Shown: positions 51,932 to 63,235, counted from the stretch's first letter. The stretch: 64,000 nt of DNA from Kitasatospora atroaurantiaca (GCF_007828955.1 NZ_VIVR01000001.1:3224001-3288000), one strand, 5' to 3'. Numbers and translations: made by a program. Notes: a model not told the origin generated them from the letters alone.

Positions 51932-52363
51932 CTGAACGGCCGCACCCGGCCGGAGGCAGCTGAGCCACCGTCACCTCGGTGGGTGCTGTCGGGCGGTCCG
52001 TCAGCAGACTTCTCGCCAGGCGAACACCGCCACCCGGGAAACTGCGCGAAACTCATCGGAATACCGGGTATGAATGCAGGTGGACGGGGTCCCAGGGCTC
52101 CGGCCGGAGAGATCTGCGAGACCAGCTGCTCCGTCCCCGGCGAGCCTTGTTCGCCGATGGCGTAGCGGTATCGGGTGCATCAGGCCCAGCTGTGGGAACA
52201 CCGTCTCCCAGCATCAGGTTGGGATTGGTGTCGGCTGGTCGCGCAGCATGATTCCCCACACGAGTGGGATCCGTGGGCCGCGCCGCTGAGCGGGACTAGC
52301 ATGCGGAAGGACAGGGCGGGGACAGTCCCCGAACTGCCCGACCGCTCTGAGGAGCGATAAACG
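51932..52363 (+). promoter_or_regulatory. clpC upstream region
   Basis: This 432-base stretch has no convincing gene. It holds the ClgR-like operator at 52149-52165 and a TAGCAT -10 candidate at 52295-52300, and the ribosome-binding GAGGAG at 52349-52354, ten bases before the clpC ATG. Confidence 0.5.
52149..52165. promoter_or_regulatory. ClgR-type operator upstream of clpC
   Basis: GTTCGCCGATGGCGTAG fits the CGC-N5-GCG core of the ClgR consensus GTTCGCTYNNRGCGAAC, with GTTCGC complete in the left half and GCG intact in the right. ClgR activates clp protease genes in Streptomyces and other actinobacteria. Confidence 0.6.
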
Positions 52364-54880
<2,517 letters not shown>

Positions 54881-54893
54881 CACAACCCGCACG

Positions 54894-54934
54894 AAAGGCC
54901 GCGGCCCCGACATTCCGTCGGGGCCGCGGCCTTT
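54894..54934 (+). terminator. Intrinsic terminator of clpC
   Basis: AAAGGCCGCGGCCCCGA and TCGGGGCCGCGGCCTTT arms around an ACATTCCG-type loop are followed by a T-rich CTTTTCTGTT. This is the best textbook Rho-independent terminator in the window. It lies 14 bases after the stop. Confidence 0.92.
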
Positions 54935-54941
54935 TCTGTTT

Positions 54942-54963
54942 AATGTCTGTTGAATGTCTGTTG
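54942..54963. repeat. Tandem 11-bp repeat
   Basis: AATGTCTGTTG is repeated exactly twice, head to tail, just after the clpC terminator. It has no evident function. Confidence 0.8.
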
Positions 54964-55256
54964 AGAAGACCACTCCACAATCGGTAACAAATCTTGTGAC
55001 ATACCGCACGGCAATCCCCGCCGTTCGGGGGGTTCACATCATGGTTCGAGTGCGATGCAGGCCCTGCCTACCGGACCGCACCGGAGGCGTGACTGATCGT
55101 CAGTTGATCAGTGGCGCGGGAGGATAGCGTCGTCGCCATGTCATGGTCAAGGTCTTTCTTTTTTACCCACTCTTGGATCAAATGTCGTCCACCTGTCTTT
55201 CATTGGTTCACCGGCAGGGCCAACAGCTGTGCCGGTATGGGGAGGACGTCACAACG

Positions 55257-57614
55257 TTGAAGATATCCACGAGGGCCTCTGCGGCCACCGCAGCCGTGGC
55301 GGTTATCGCCGCCCTCGGCGCGGGCATGCTGCCGGGCACGGCGACCGCCGCACCGGCCACGCCCACGAACGACCCTGCGGACGCGATTCAGAGCACGAAG
55401 GTTGACCACAACCTCCCGGGCCCGCTGACCGAGAAGGTCGAGGCCGAGCAGAAGGCCGCGACCGAGCAGCTCCTGGCGGGCACCGCCAAGATCGAGAAGC
55501 ACGGCAGCAGCACCAGCATCAAGCTCGGCCGTGACAAGTACGTCGAGCTCGCCCGCGAGCGCACGGACAAGATCTTCACCATCCTGGTCGACTTCAGCGA
55601 CCAGGTGGACAGCACCACCAAGACCGCCGACGGCAAGGTCAAGTACGGCGGCACCCCCGGCCCGCAGCACAACCAGATCGCGCAGCCGGACCGCGCCAAG
55701 AACAACTCCACCGCCTGGCAGGCGGACTACAACCAGAAGCACTTCCAGGACCTGTACTTCAGCAGCACGCAGGACTCCATGAAGACCTTCTACGAGAAGC
55801 AGTCCTCGGGCCGCTACTCGCTCGAGGGCCAGGTCACCGACTGGGTGAAGGTGCCGTGGAACGAGGCCCGTTACGGCTCGGACTACTGCGGCCAGCACGT
55901 CTGCAACAACGCGCAGGACCTGATCCGCGACGGCATCAACGCCTGGGTCGCCGACCAGAAGGCCAAGGGCCAGACGGACGCTCAGATCAAGGACACCATC
56001 GCCCAGTACGACAAGTACGACCGGTACGACTACGACCACGACGGCGACTTCAACGAGCCCGACGGTTACATCGACCACTTCCAGATCGTGCACGCCGGTG
56101 AGGACCAGTCGGCCGGCGGCGGCAAGCAGGGCACCGACGCCCTGTGGGCCCACCGCTCGTACGTCTACGGCTCCGGCGCCGGCCAGACCGGCCCGTCCAC
56201 CAACAAGCTCGGTGGCACCCCGGTCGGCGACACCGGCATCTGGATCGGCGACTACACGATGCAGCCGGAGAACGGCGGCCTCGGCGTCTTCGCGCACGAG
56301 TTCGGCCACGACCTCGGGCTGCCGGACCTGTACGACACCTCCGGCCAGGGCATCGACAACTCGGTCGGCTTCTGGTCCCTGATGTCGTCCGGCTCCTGGC
56401 TCGGCGAGGGCAAGGACTCGATCGGCGACAAGCCGAACGACTTCGACGTCTGGAGCAAGCTGCAGCTCGGCTGGCTCAAGTACGACAAGGCCAAGGCCGG
56501 CGAGATCTCCGCCCACCTGCTCGGCCCGGTGGAGTACAACTCCAAGCGCCCGCAGGCCCTGGTCGTCGACCTGCCGAACAAGACCGTCACCACCGAGATC
56601 AACACCCCGTTCGCGGGTGGCAACGAGTGGTGGAGCGGCAGCGCCGACAACCTCAACGTCACGCTGGCCCGCGACGTGGACCTGACCGGCAAGACCTCGG
56701 CGACGCTGTCCGCCAAGGGCTGGTACGACCTCGAGCAGGACTACGACTACGGCTACGCCGAGGTCTCGACCGACGGCGGCGCCAACTGGACCGCCCTGGA
56801 CGGCACCTTCAACGGCACCGCCCTCCCGAAGGACCCCTCCGGCAAGGCGAGCCTGACCGGTAGCTCCGGCAACAAGTGGGGCGACCTGTCCTTCCCGCTG
56901 GACGCCTACGCGGGCAAGGCCGTCAAGGTCCGGTTCCACAACACCACCGACGGTGGCGTGCACAACAAGGGCTTCGCCCTCGACGACATCGTCGTCACCG
57001 TCAACGGCACCCCGGTCTTCACCGACGGCGCCGAGAACGGTGACAACGGCTGGACGGCCACCGGCTTCTCGCGCATCACGGGCAAGTTCTCCAAGGACTA
57101 CGCCCAGCACTACCTGGTCGAGAACCGTCAGTACGTCTCGTACGACCAGACCCTGAAGACCGGTCCGTACAACTTCGGCTTCAGCACCACCAAGCCCGAC
57201 TGGGTGGAGCACTACGCCAACCAGAACGGCCTGCTGATCTGGCTGTGGGACCAGTCCCAGACCGACAACAACGTGGCCAACCACCCGGGCCAGGGCCTGG
57301 TCCTGCCGATCGACTCGCACCCGACGCCGATCAAGTGGACCGACGGCACCCTGATGCGTCCGCGCCTCCAGGGCTACGACTCCCCGTTCGGCTTCGAGCG
57401 CACCGACGGCCTGAACCTCCACAAGGCCGATGTCGCCGCCAACGTGCCGTCCGAGAAGGGCGTCCGCACCTTCAACGACCACACCGGCAAGTACTGGGAC
57501 GCCTCGAACCAGTACAGCAGCGTCCAGGTGCCCGACACCAACACCCGCATCTCGGTCATCTACGAGAGCCTCAACAAGCTCGAGACCCTGGTGCTCGTCA
57601 CGCCGGCCAAGTGA
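55257..57614 (+). CDS. Secreted M6 metalloprotease, immune-inhibitor-A type
   Basis: A 785-residue exported zinc protease. Residues 1-32 are a signal peptide ending TATAAPA. A propeptide-like part follows to about 100. The catalytic motif is HEFGHDLGLPDLYD with HEFGH at 347-351. DYDHDGDFNEPDGYIDHF (258-275) looks like a calcium loop. The rest (VEYNSKRPQALVVDLPNKTV, then SADNLNVTLARDVDLTGKTS, and NTRISVIYESLNKLETLVLV at the end) matches InhA C-terminal domains. The start is a TTG at 55257 with GGAGG about eleven bases upstream. It likely digests proteins outside the cell; substrates are unknown. Confidence 0.9.
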   Translation: MKISTRASAATAAVAVIAALGAGMLPGTATAAPATPTNDPADAIQSTKVDHNLPGPLTEKVEAEQKAATEQLLAGTAKIEKHGSSTSIKLGRDKYVELARERTDKIFTILVDFSDQVDSTTKTADGKVKYGGTPGPQHNQIAQPDRAKNNSTAWQADYNQKHFQDLYFSSTQDSMKTFYEKQSSGRYSLEGQVTDWVKVPWNEARYGSDYCGQHVCNNAQDLIRDGINAWVADQKAKGQTDAQIKDTIAQYDKYDRYDYDHDGDFNEPDGYIDHFQIVHAGEDQSAGGGKQGTDALWAHRSYVYGSGAGQTGPSTNKLGGTPVGDTGIWIGDYTMQPENGGLGVFAHEFGHDLGLPDLYDTSGQGIDNSVGFWSLMSSGSWLGEGKDSIGDKPNDFDVWSKLQLGWLKYDKAKAGEISAHLLGPVEYNSKRPQALVVDLPNKTVTTEINTPFAGGNEWWSGSADNLNVTLARDVDLTGKTSATLSAKGWYDLEQDYDYGYAEVSTDGGANWTALDGTFNGTALPKDPSGKASLTGSSGNKWGDLSFPLDAYAGKAVKVRFHNTTDGGVHNKGFALDDIVVTVNGTPVFTDGAENGDNGWTATGFSRITGKFSKDYAQHYLVENRQYVSYDQTLKTGPYNFGFSTTKPDWVEHYANQNGLLIWLWDQSQTDNNVANHPGQGLVLPIDSHPTPIKWTDGTLMRPRLQGYDSPFGFERTDGLNLHKADVAANVPSEKGVRTFNDHTGKYWDASNQYSSVQVPDTNTRISVIYESLNKLETLVLVTPAK

Positions 57615-57649
57615 CCTTGTGTCGCTGACCAGCTGACTGCATGACAGAT

Positions 57650-57687
57650 CGTCGGCCCGGTTCCCCGCGAGGGGAGCCGGGCCGACG
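57650..57687. terminator. Terminator between the M6 protease and lyase genes
   Basis: CGTCGGCCCGG and CCGGGCCGACG arms, with inner TCCCC/GGGGA, form a strong hairpin followed by GCGTTTCTC. It lies between convergent genes, 35 bases after the protease stop, and can serve both. Confidence 0.85.
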
Positions 57688-57694
57688 GCGTTTC

Positions 57695-58828
57695 TCAGAG
57701 GTAGGTGAGGAAGGCCGTCATCGCCTCGGTGATCTCCTTCGGGGTCCAGTCGAGCGCGGCGGAGGCGACGGTCACCTCGGTCATCGAGAGGCCGGGGAGG
57801 TCCCGCCCGCCCCAGGGCCCGAAGAGGCCGAGGCCCTGCTCCTCGGCGAGGCGTACGTTCGCTTCGTTGAGCGCCTCCGCCGGGTGGGGGAGCCAGAGTT
57901 GGAACTGGTGGGTGTGCGGGGGCTCGGGGTTGACCCGGGCGCCCGGGGTGTCGGCGACGGCTTCGGCGAGGGCCGTGGCGACCACCTTGGCGTGGCCGAC
58001 GTACGACTCCAGGCGCGGGAGTTCGCGGTCCAGCCCCGCGAGGGCGGAGAGGGCGGCGGGCCACTGCTGGAAGAGCTGGCCGCCGTAGCGGTGACGCCAT
58101 GACTTCGCGTCCCGGACGAAGTCCTCGGGGCCGGCCAGCGCGGCGCCGCTGATGCCGCCGAGCGTCTTGTAGAAGGAGACGTAGACGGAGTCCGCCAACT
58201 CGGCGATCTCCGGCAGGGAGTGGCCGAGATGGTACACGGACTCCCAGAGCCTGGCACCGTCCAGGTGGACGTGGGTGCCGTCGAGCGCGGTCGTGGCGGC
58301 GACCAGCTCCTCCCAGGAGGGGAGGATGAATCCGGCCTCGCGCAGTGGGAGTTCGAGCATCAAGGTGCCGAACTGCTCGCCACTGTCGCGGAGTTCCTCG
58401 GCCGTGGGGATCCTCGGGGCGGTGGTCGGCCAGACCGCGTGCAGCCCGCTCAGCCGCGAGTAGGCCTTCCGCTCGTGCACCTCGGGGTGGGCCAGCGGGT
58501 GCATCGCCACCGTACGGCTGCCGCTGCGCTCGGCCCAGCACTGCAGGGCCGCCTGCTGGGCCATCGTCCCGGTCGGGAAGAAGGCGGCGTCGGGCTTGCC
58601 GAGCAGCTCGGCCACCCGCTGTTCGAGGGCGCGGACGACGCCGTCGCCGTAGATGTCGGGGCGCTGGTCCAGGTCGTACGCCGTCTCGGCATCCGTGGCC
58701 AGCGCGGCCAGCCGCTCGCGGAGGTTCTGCGGCCGGACGCCCGAGAGCAGCCTGTCGCAGCGCCGTAGGGCGGCGAACCTGCGCTCGCGCGGGTCGGGGG
58801 TCGGCACGGCGTCGGATGCGTGGGTCAT
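57695..58828 (-). CDS. PLP-dependent beta-eliminating lyase, threonine-aldolase-like
   Basis: A 377-residue type I fold PLP enzyme similar to low-specificity L-threonine aldolase and beta-eliminating lyases. Conserved parts are the AFFPTGTMAQQAALQCWAER region, HVHLDGARLWE (Asp190 near the PLP ring), and the PLP lysine K221 in SVYVSFYKTLGGISGA. The start MTHASDAVPTPDPRERRF is the most plausible; the frame upstream lacks a start signal. The reaction could be glycine/threonine cleavage or an elimination on a Cys-like substrate. Confidence 0.83.
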   Translation of the reverse strand: MTHASDAVPTPDPRERRFAALRRCDRLLSGVRPQNLRERLAALATDAETAYDLDQRPDIYGDGVVRALEQRVAELLGKPDAAFFPTGTMAQQAALQCWAERSGSRTVAMHPLAHPEVHERKAYSRLSGLHAVWPTTAPRIPTAEELRDSGEQFGTLMLELPLREAGFILPSWEELVAATTALDGTHVHLDGARLWESVYHLGHSLPEIAELADSVYVSFYKTLGGISGAALAGPEDFVRDAKSWRHRYGGQLFQQWPAALSALAGLDRELPRLESYVGHAKVVATALAEAVADTPGARVNPEPPHTHQFQLWLPHPAEALNEANVRLAEEQGLGLFGPWGGRDLPGLSMTEVTVASAALDWTPKEITEAMTAFLTYL

Positions 58829-58940
58829 CCGCCGATCATTCCCGATCGGCCGGCGACGCAACATTCCCGGGCCCGTGTCTCGTGTACGGGGTGAAGGGCG
58901 CGCGCCGCGCCGGGGGATGGATTCAAGGGGCCGTACACGG

Positions 58941-59086
58941 ATGTCGCCGGACCGCGAGAGTTTGTTTGACGAGTTCGTCTCGGCACGTTACAGCTGCCGG
59001 AGACAGCCACCCCCGGCACCGACCCGGACCGCCGGGTGGCCCTGATGGCCGCGCTGGCCTAGGTCAGCCCGGCGTACCGGGCGGTG
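58941..59086 (+). pseudogene. Remnant of an ECF sigma factor gene
   Basis: ATG 58941 opens MSPDRESLFDEFVSARYSC, the usual start of SigE-type ECF sigma factors. The frame then shifts. At 59021 a second frame reads DPDRRVALMAALA, a TAG stop, then VSPAYRAV, which is region 4 of such a factor. A single G-to-T change (GAG to TAG) explains the stop. Most of region 2 and the linker are missing, so an internal deletion is likely. A subfamily II palindromic repeat follows at the usual distance. It is broken and should not make a working protein. Confidence 0.75.
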
Positions 59087-59124
59087 AGATGCTCCGCGCC
59101 TCCACGTCCGGTGCGAGGGTGCGC

Positions 59125-59201
59125 CGGGGCGCGGGGAGCTGCGCGAGATCGGAAGATGCCGGTCCGCAGCATCCTGTTCTGCGCAGTTCTCCGCGCCCCG
59201 G
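59125..59201 (+). repeat. Intergenic palindromic repeat, copy 7 (subfamily II)
   Basis: Starts CGGGGCGCGGGGAGCTGCGC, continues with GAGATCGGAAG and closes TGCGCAGTTCTCCGCGCCCC. The orientation and the 39-base distance fit the sigma-factor remnant on the plus strand better than the minus-strand dehydrogenase stop at 59239. Confidence 0.85.
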
Positions 59202-59238
59202 CGCGGCTGCTCGGCTGCCTACCCGAGCGGGGCGTGCC

Positions 59239-60789
59239 TCAGCGGGGCGGGTAGAGGGAGTAGGACGGGAAGTTGCCGTAGAGCTTCTCGTCCGGGCCCT
59301 CCGGGCCGTGGGTGACGGCCTGGACGAGCAGGTCGCCGCCGACGAACGCCCCCTTCCAGGAGGCGCCCAGCCCACCGAAGACCTCCTCACGGTCACCGCG
59401 GCTGCGGGGCTTGTTGATACCGACCTTGAAGGCGAGGAGGTCGGGGGCGACCCGGTCGGCGAAGGCGAGGTCGTCGGTGGCCAGGGAGGCGACCAGGGAG
59501 CCGTTGCCGGCGTTCATGGCGGCGAGGAGCTCGGACTCGGTGTCGACCAGGACGATGGAGTCGAGCGGGCCGAACGGCTCCGAGTGGTGCAGGGCCCAGC
59601 TGGCGGGCGGGTTGAGGACAGCCGCGGGGGCCAGGTAGGCGTCACGGGACTGGCCCGGGAGGAACGTTCCGTCGTCGAGGCTGCCCCGGTGCAGCGGGAC
59701 GGCCCGGGCGGCGACGGCCGTATCGAAGTGGGCCCGGAGCTCGGCCGCCTTGGCCGCGTGGATGACCGGGCCGAAGTCGAGCTCCGGCAGCGGGTCGTCG
59801 GGAGCGGCGACGGCCAGCGGGTGACCGAAGCGCAGGCCGCCGAGCACACCGAGGTAGGTCTCCAGAAAGGCCGGGAAGAGCGAGCGCTGGACGACGTAGC
59901 GCGGGTAGGCGGTGCAGCGCTGCTTGGCGTACTCGAAGCCCTTGCGCAGGTGCGCGGCCAGCGCGGGCCAGTCACTGTAGTCCCAGACGCCCCAGGTGTT
60001 CAGACCCTCCTGCTCCAGGAAGTGACGGCGGTTCAGGTCGGCGAGCGCGGTCGCGGCCTTGCGGCCGTTGGCCCGTCCGCCGACGAAGGCGAGCGCGCCC
60101 AAGCCCTCGGCCCGGATCAGCGCATCGGCGATCCGGCCGCCCTGGCCGGAGATCAGGGTGACCGGCAGGCCGGCCCGGTGCATCACGGCATGGGCCAGGG
60201 TGAGGCAGTGGAAGCCGCCCTGGGACGGGGTCTTGGCCACCACCGCGTTGCCGGCCAGCAGCTGGACCAGCTCCGCGTGCACCTGCACGCTCATCGGGTA
60301 GTTCCAGCTGGCGATGTTGGAGACCGGGCCCGGGAGCGGGGTGCGGTCGCCGAGTTGACGGTCGATGTTGTCGAGGTACCAGCGCACGCCGTCCAGCGCG
60401 CGGTCGACGTCGGCACAGGCAAGCCGCCAGGGCTTGCCGATCTCCCAGACCAGCAGCAGGGCCAGCAGGTCGCGCTGCTCGGCCAGACCGTCGACCGCCG
60501 CGGCGACCTTGGCCTTGCGCTCGTCCAACGGGACCTTCCCCCAGGCCGCGTGCTGGGCGATGGCGAACGCGACGGCGCTCTGCGCCTCCTCTATGCCGAC
60601 CCGGGGTGGGCCCGGGATCGGGGTGCCGTCCAGTGGGGTGGTGTGCTCGCCGGCGATGCCGAGGGCGCGCCACTCGCCGCGCACCAGGTTGAGCAGACCG
60701 TCGGGGGTGAAGGCTTCGGGGGCGGTCCGTACGCAGCGGGCGTACGTCTCGGACCAGGATGTGCCGGGCTTGAGCTGCGGTGCCGTCAT
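59239..60789 (-). CDS. Aldehyde dehydrogenase family protein
   Basis: A 516-residue member of the aldehyde dehydrogenase superfamily, which oxidises aldehydes to acids with NAD(P). The N-terminus is atypical. The coenzyme-binding segment SNIASWNYPMSVQVHAELVQ, AGNAVVAKTPSQG, FVGGRANGRK, LEQEGLNTWGVWD (in place of the usual LELGG) and the catalytic cysteine C292 in AKQRCTAYPRYVVQ are present, with EPFGPLDSIVLVD later. The changed LELGG block means the usual general base is unclear. The ATG has GGAGG eight bases upstream. The substrate is unknown. Confidence 0.85.
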   Translation of the reverse strand: MTAPQLKPGTSWSETYARCVRTAPEAFTPDGLLNLVRGEWRALGIAGEHTTPLDGTPIPGPPRVGIEEAQSAVAFAIAQHAAWGKVPLDERKAKVAAAVDGLAEQRDLLALLLVWEIGKPWRLACADVDRALDGVRWYLDNIDRQLGDRTPLPGPVSNIASWNYPMSVQVHAELVQLLAGNAVVAKTPSQGGFHCLTLAHAVMHRAGLPVTLISGQGGRIADALIRAEGLGALAFVGGRANGRKAATALADLNRRHFLEQEGLNTWGVWDYSDWPALAAHLRKGFEYAKQRCTAYPRYVVQRSLFPAFLETYLGVLGGLRFGHPLAVAAPDDPLPELDFGPVIHAAKAAELRAHFDTAVAARAVPLHRGSLDDGTFLPGQSRDAYLAPAAVLNPPASWALHHSEPFGPLDSIVLVDTESELLAAMNAGNGSLVASLATDDLAFADRVAPDLLAFKVGINKPRSRGDREEVFGGLGASWKGAFVGGDLLVQAVTHGPEGPDEKLYGNFPSYSLYPPR

Positions 60790-61377
60790 GGGGAGTTCCT
60801 CCGGGTCGGGGAAGGGGTGCTCGGGCAGGACGGGTGCTGGGGTGGCTCTGCTTGGCTTGTTGGCGCTTCCTCGAGGCGTCGCTACGAGGGTGTTGGTTGG
60901 CGGTGTTGGTCGGGGTGTTGGCCGGGTGTTGCTCGATGGTGCCGCTCAGAGTGGCACGGCTGTCTGGAGCTGGACAGGATGCCTGCCGATGCCGGGTCGG
61001 CCCAGGTGTGAGGCGGCTCACGATTTCCCTCGGAGAATCCGGGGAAGCGGACCGCCGGTCGGACACTCCTGGTGGTGATTGTCACAGCGGGTGGGGCCGG
61101 TACGAGGCACGGTAGTAGCCGATGCGGGCGCGCGGCCTTCAGGGTGGCGAAGTCCGGGCGGCGGGCTGGGGACCGGTCAGGGGATTGACCCCGAGGCCGG
61201 GCCGGAAGATCCATGCGCCGCGGGCGTCGAGTCCGGGGGCTCGGGCACTACACGCCGTAGTAGGTCACAGCATTTGGGGCCGCCGGTGATGACCGCTTAC
61301 ATCTGAATGGTCCCCAGCTCGGCAGGCCCTCGCGGCTCTGCGCCACGCTGCCCCCGTCCGCGAGGTACTGCCACCCG
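60790..61377 (+). promoter_or_regulatory. Divergent intergenic region, aldehyde dehydrogenase / M23 peptidase
   Basis: This 588-base gap holds no convincing gene. The part near 60850-60960 has T/G-rich short repeats (GGTGTTGG). A stem GGTCA...TGACC spans about 61263-61294. I looked for the c-di-AMP (ydaO) riboswitch that precedes many streptomycete wall-hydrolase genes and did not find its conserved core. A TACTGC box lies six bases before the M23 ATG. Confidence 0.4.
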
Positions 61378-62370
61378 ATGCCTGCCTTTGACACCGCCCG
61401 CCGCAAGCTCGCCGCGACGGCCGTCTCCGTTCTGGACGCCCGGATCCGCCCCGCCGCCTCCTGGCTGCAGGAGCGCCGGGCCCTGGTGGCCCAGTCGCAG
61501 GAGCGCCGCACCGTGGTGGCCTGGCTGCAGGAGCGCCGCACCGTGGTGGCCTGGCTGCAGGAGCGCCGCACCGTGGTGGCCTGGAGCGGCGCCACCACCC
61601 TGGCCTTCGGCGCCCTGCTGATTCCGGGCAGTGCCTCGGCGCAGACCGTCCAGCCCGCGATGCCGGGCAGCTCGGTCTTCGTCTCGGCCGGCTCGGAGGC
61701 CTACCGGGGTGGCGTGGTCCAGGTGGCCGAGCCCAGCGCGTACAAGCTGCCGGGGGCGGCCTCCACGCAGGACGCGGTGGCCGTGGCGAGCAACCTGGCA
61801 CCCGGCGCCGCGCCGGAGGCTGCGGCACCCGCGCCTGCGGCGCCGGCTCCGGCCGCCGAGACCGAGGCGGCCTCGCGGTCGGCCGAGCGCGCACCCGCTC
61901 CGGCTCCCTCGCCTGCCCCTGCCCCTGCGCCCGCTCCGGCGCCGGCACCTGCTCCGGCCCCGTCCTGGTACGCGCCCGCCCCCGGAGCTCGGATCAGCAA
62001 CCCCTTCGGCGTCCACAACCCCGAGTACGCGGCGGGCTATCACACGGGTGTGGACTTCGCGGTCTCCGCCGGAACGACGCTGTTCGCGGTGGGCGACGCC
62101 AAGGTGGTGTCGGCCGCCTACGACGGCGCGTACGGCAACGAGGTCGTGCTGCGGCTCTCGGACGGCAAGTTCGCGCAGTACGCCCACATGTCGTCGCTCT
62201 CGGTGCGGGCGGGCCAGACCGTCTCGGCGGGGCAGCAGATCGGCAAGTCGGGGAACACCGGGAACTCCCACGGCCCGCACCTGCACTTCGAGATCCGGAC
62301 CAGCAACCGGTACGGAGCCGTGGTGGACCCGATCGCGTACCTGTCGGCGCGTGGGGTGACCAACTTCTAG
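61378..62370 (+). CDS. M23 peptidase with N-terminal tandem repeats and Ala/Pro linker
   Basis: A 330-residue exported or anchored peptidoglycan endopeptidase. Residues 1-70 are arginine-rich, with four units of the pattern LQERRTVVAW. A hydrophobic segment (SGATTLAFGALLIPGSASA, residues 70-88) is the signal or anchor. Residues ~145-200 are an Ala/Pro repeat linker (PAPAPAPA). The catalytic M23 domain follows, with HxxxD in YHTGVDFAV (H222, D226) and HLHFE in the SHGPHLHFEIRT block. It would cut peptide cross-links in the cell wall. The long arginine repeat before the signal is unusual. Confidence 0.9.
   Translation: MPAFDTARRKLAATAVSVLDARIRPAASWLQERRALVAQSQERRTVVAWLQERRTVVAWLQERRTVVAWSGATTLAFGALLIPGSASAQTVQPAMPGSSVFVSAGSEAYRGGVVQVAEPSAYKLPGAASTQDAVAVASNLAPGAAPEAAAPAPAAPAPAAETEAASRSAERAPAPAPSPAPAPAPAPAPAPAPAPSWYAPAPGARISNPFGVHNPEYAAGYHTGVDFAVSAGTTLFAVGDAKVVSAAYDGAYGNEVVLRLSDGKFAQYAHMSSLSVRAGQTVSAGQQIGKSGNTGNSHGPHLHFEIRTSNRYGAVVDPIAYLSARGVTNF
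61471..61584 (+). repeat. 30-bp tandem repeat inside the M23 gene
   Basis: The unit begins GAGCGCCGCACCGTGGTGGC and encodes ERRTVVAWLQ. Units at 61501-61530 and 61531-61560 are identical; 61471-61500 is diverged and 61561-61584 is partial. It is in frame, so copy number changes would lengthen or shorten the N-terminus by ten residues. Confidence 0.95.
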
Positions 62371-62399
62371 CGGGCGGTCGGGCGGTTCTCGCGAACGGA

Positions 62400-62435
62400 G
62401 ATGCGATGACAGATTTTGATATCTGCCATCGCATC
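62400..62435. terminator. Inverted repeat between the M23 and TetR genes
   Basis: GATGCGATG-A-CAGAT and ATCTG-C-CATCGCATC arms pair with one mismatch around a TTTGAT loop. It is less GC-rich than its surroundings. It lies 29 bases after the M23 stop and touches the TetR stop, so it can terminate both. Confidence 0.75.
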
Positions 62436-63060
62436 ACGCGGACGGCTCGATCCGCCTCGCATTCTCCAACGCAACCTCCAGCGCGGCGTCCATCGCCTCC
62501 GCCAGCGTCGCCACCTTCGGCTCGGCACCCCCGACGCCGTCGCCGCCGTCCCGCCCGGCACCCTCGACATCCTGCTTGAGCAGGACCAGTGCCCAGTTGA
62601 CGGAGAACAGCGCCATGGTGGCCCGCAGCCGGTCCTGGAAGGTCGCGTCGGGCCCGTGCACCAGCCGGATCATCGCCATCATCCGCGCCTTGAACTCCAG
62701 CCCGGCCGGCGACTCACGCAGAGCCGGCTGGTTGTCGTGGAAGAACCGCAGCAGCGGCGCCCGCTCGAACATCCCCGCCGCGAAGCGCCGTACCAGCTCG
62801 TCCCGCAGCTCCGGCGACCACGGCTTCCCCTCGCCCCAGGCGATGGTGTCGTCGATCGGAGCCGCCATGCTGTCCACGATGCCGTGGACGATGTCGTCCT
62901 TGGTCTTGAAGTGGTAGTACAGCGCCGCCTTGGTCACCCCGAGCCGGTCGGCGATCTCCCGCAGCGAGGTCTTCTCGTACCCCTGCTCGGCGAAGAGTTC
63001 GAGCGCGACGTCGATGATGCGTGCCCGGGTGTCACTGCGGGGGCTCTGCGTCGTACTCAT
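62434..63060 (-). CDS. TetR-family transcriptional repressor
   Basis: A 208-residue TetR-type repressor. The N-terminal helix-turn-helix is ARIIDVALELFAEQGYEKTS followed by LREIADRLGVTKAALYYHF. The C-terminal part (residues 60-208) is the ligand domain, ending with a Gly/Asp-rich segment and an acidic region. It is divergent from an efflux MFS gene, so it most likely represses that gene and is released by the exported compound. The ATG at 63060 is the best start. Confidence 0.92.
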   Translation of the reverse strand: MSTTQSPRSDTRARIIDVALELFAEQGYEKTSLREIADRLGVTKAALYYHFKTKDDIVHGIVDSMAAPIDDTIAWGEGKPWSPELRDELVRRFAAGMFERAPLLRFFHDNQPALRESPAGLEFKARMMAMIRLVHGPDATFQDRLRATMALFSVNWALVLLKQDVEGAGRDGGDGVGGAEPKVATLAEAMDAALEVALENARRIEPSA

Positions 63061-63168
63061 GGCTTGGTGGCCTGCCTCATGCCTGCGTCGATTGGGCGGC
63101 AAGCTCCGGTACCGGCGCTCACCTCGGGGTGCATTCTCCCTGCCCGTGGGGCCACTACCGAAACTGGC

Positions 63169-63198
63169 TTGACGCCCGGCTTACGGACAACTTACCGT
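63169..63198 (+). promoter_or_regulatory. Predicted promoter of the MFS gene
   Basis: TTGACG (63169-63174) and TACCGT (63193-63198) are 18 bases apart. Confidence 0.6.
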
Positions 63199-63235
63199 GC
63201 GACCGAACGATTAACTAGCCGGTCGTCAAGTAAGT
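63190..63235. promoter_or_regulatory. Inverted repeat, likely TetR operator
   Basis: ACTTACCGTGCGACCG (63190-63205) and CGGTCGTCAAGTAAGT (63220-63235) match as inverted arms in 12 of 16 positions. The site overlaps the predicted -10 box and start site of the MFS gene. Confidence 0.6.

Noticed and set aside
60790-61377. A c-di-AMP (ydaO) riboswitch before the M23 gene
   Set aside because: Wall-hydrolase genes in Streptomyces often have one, but the conserved core (CGAACCCG and GGCGAATC-like blocks) is absent.
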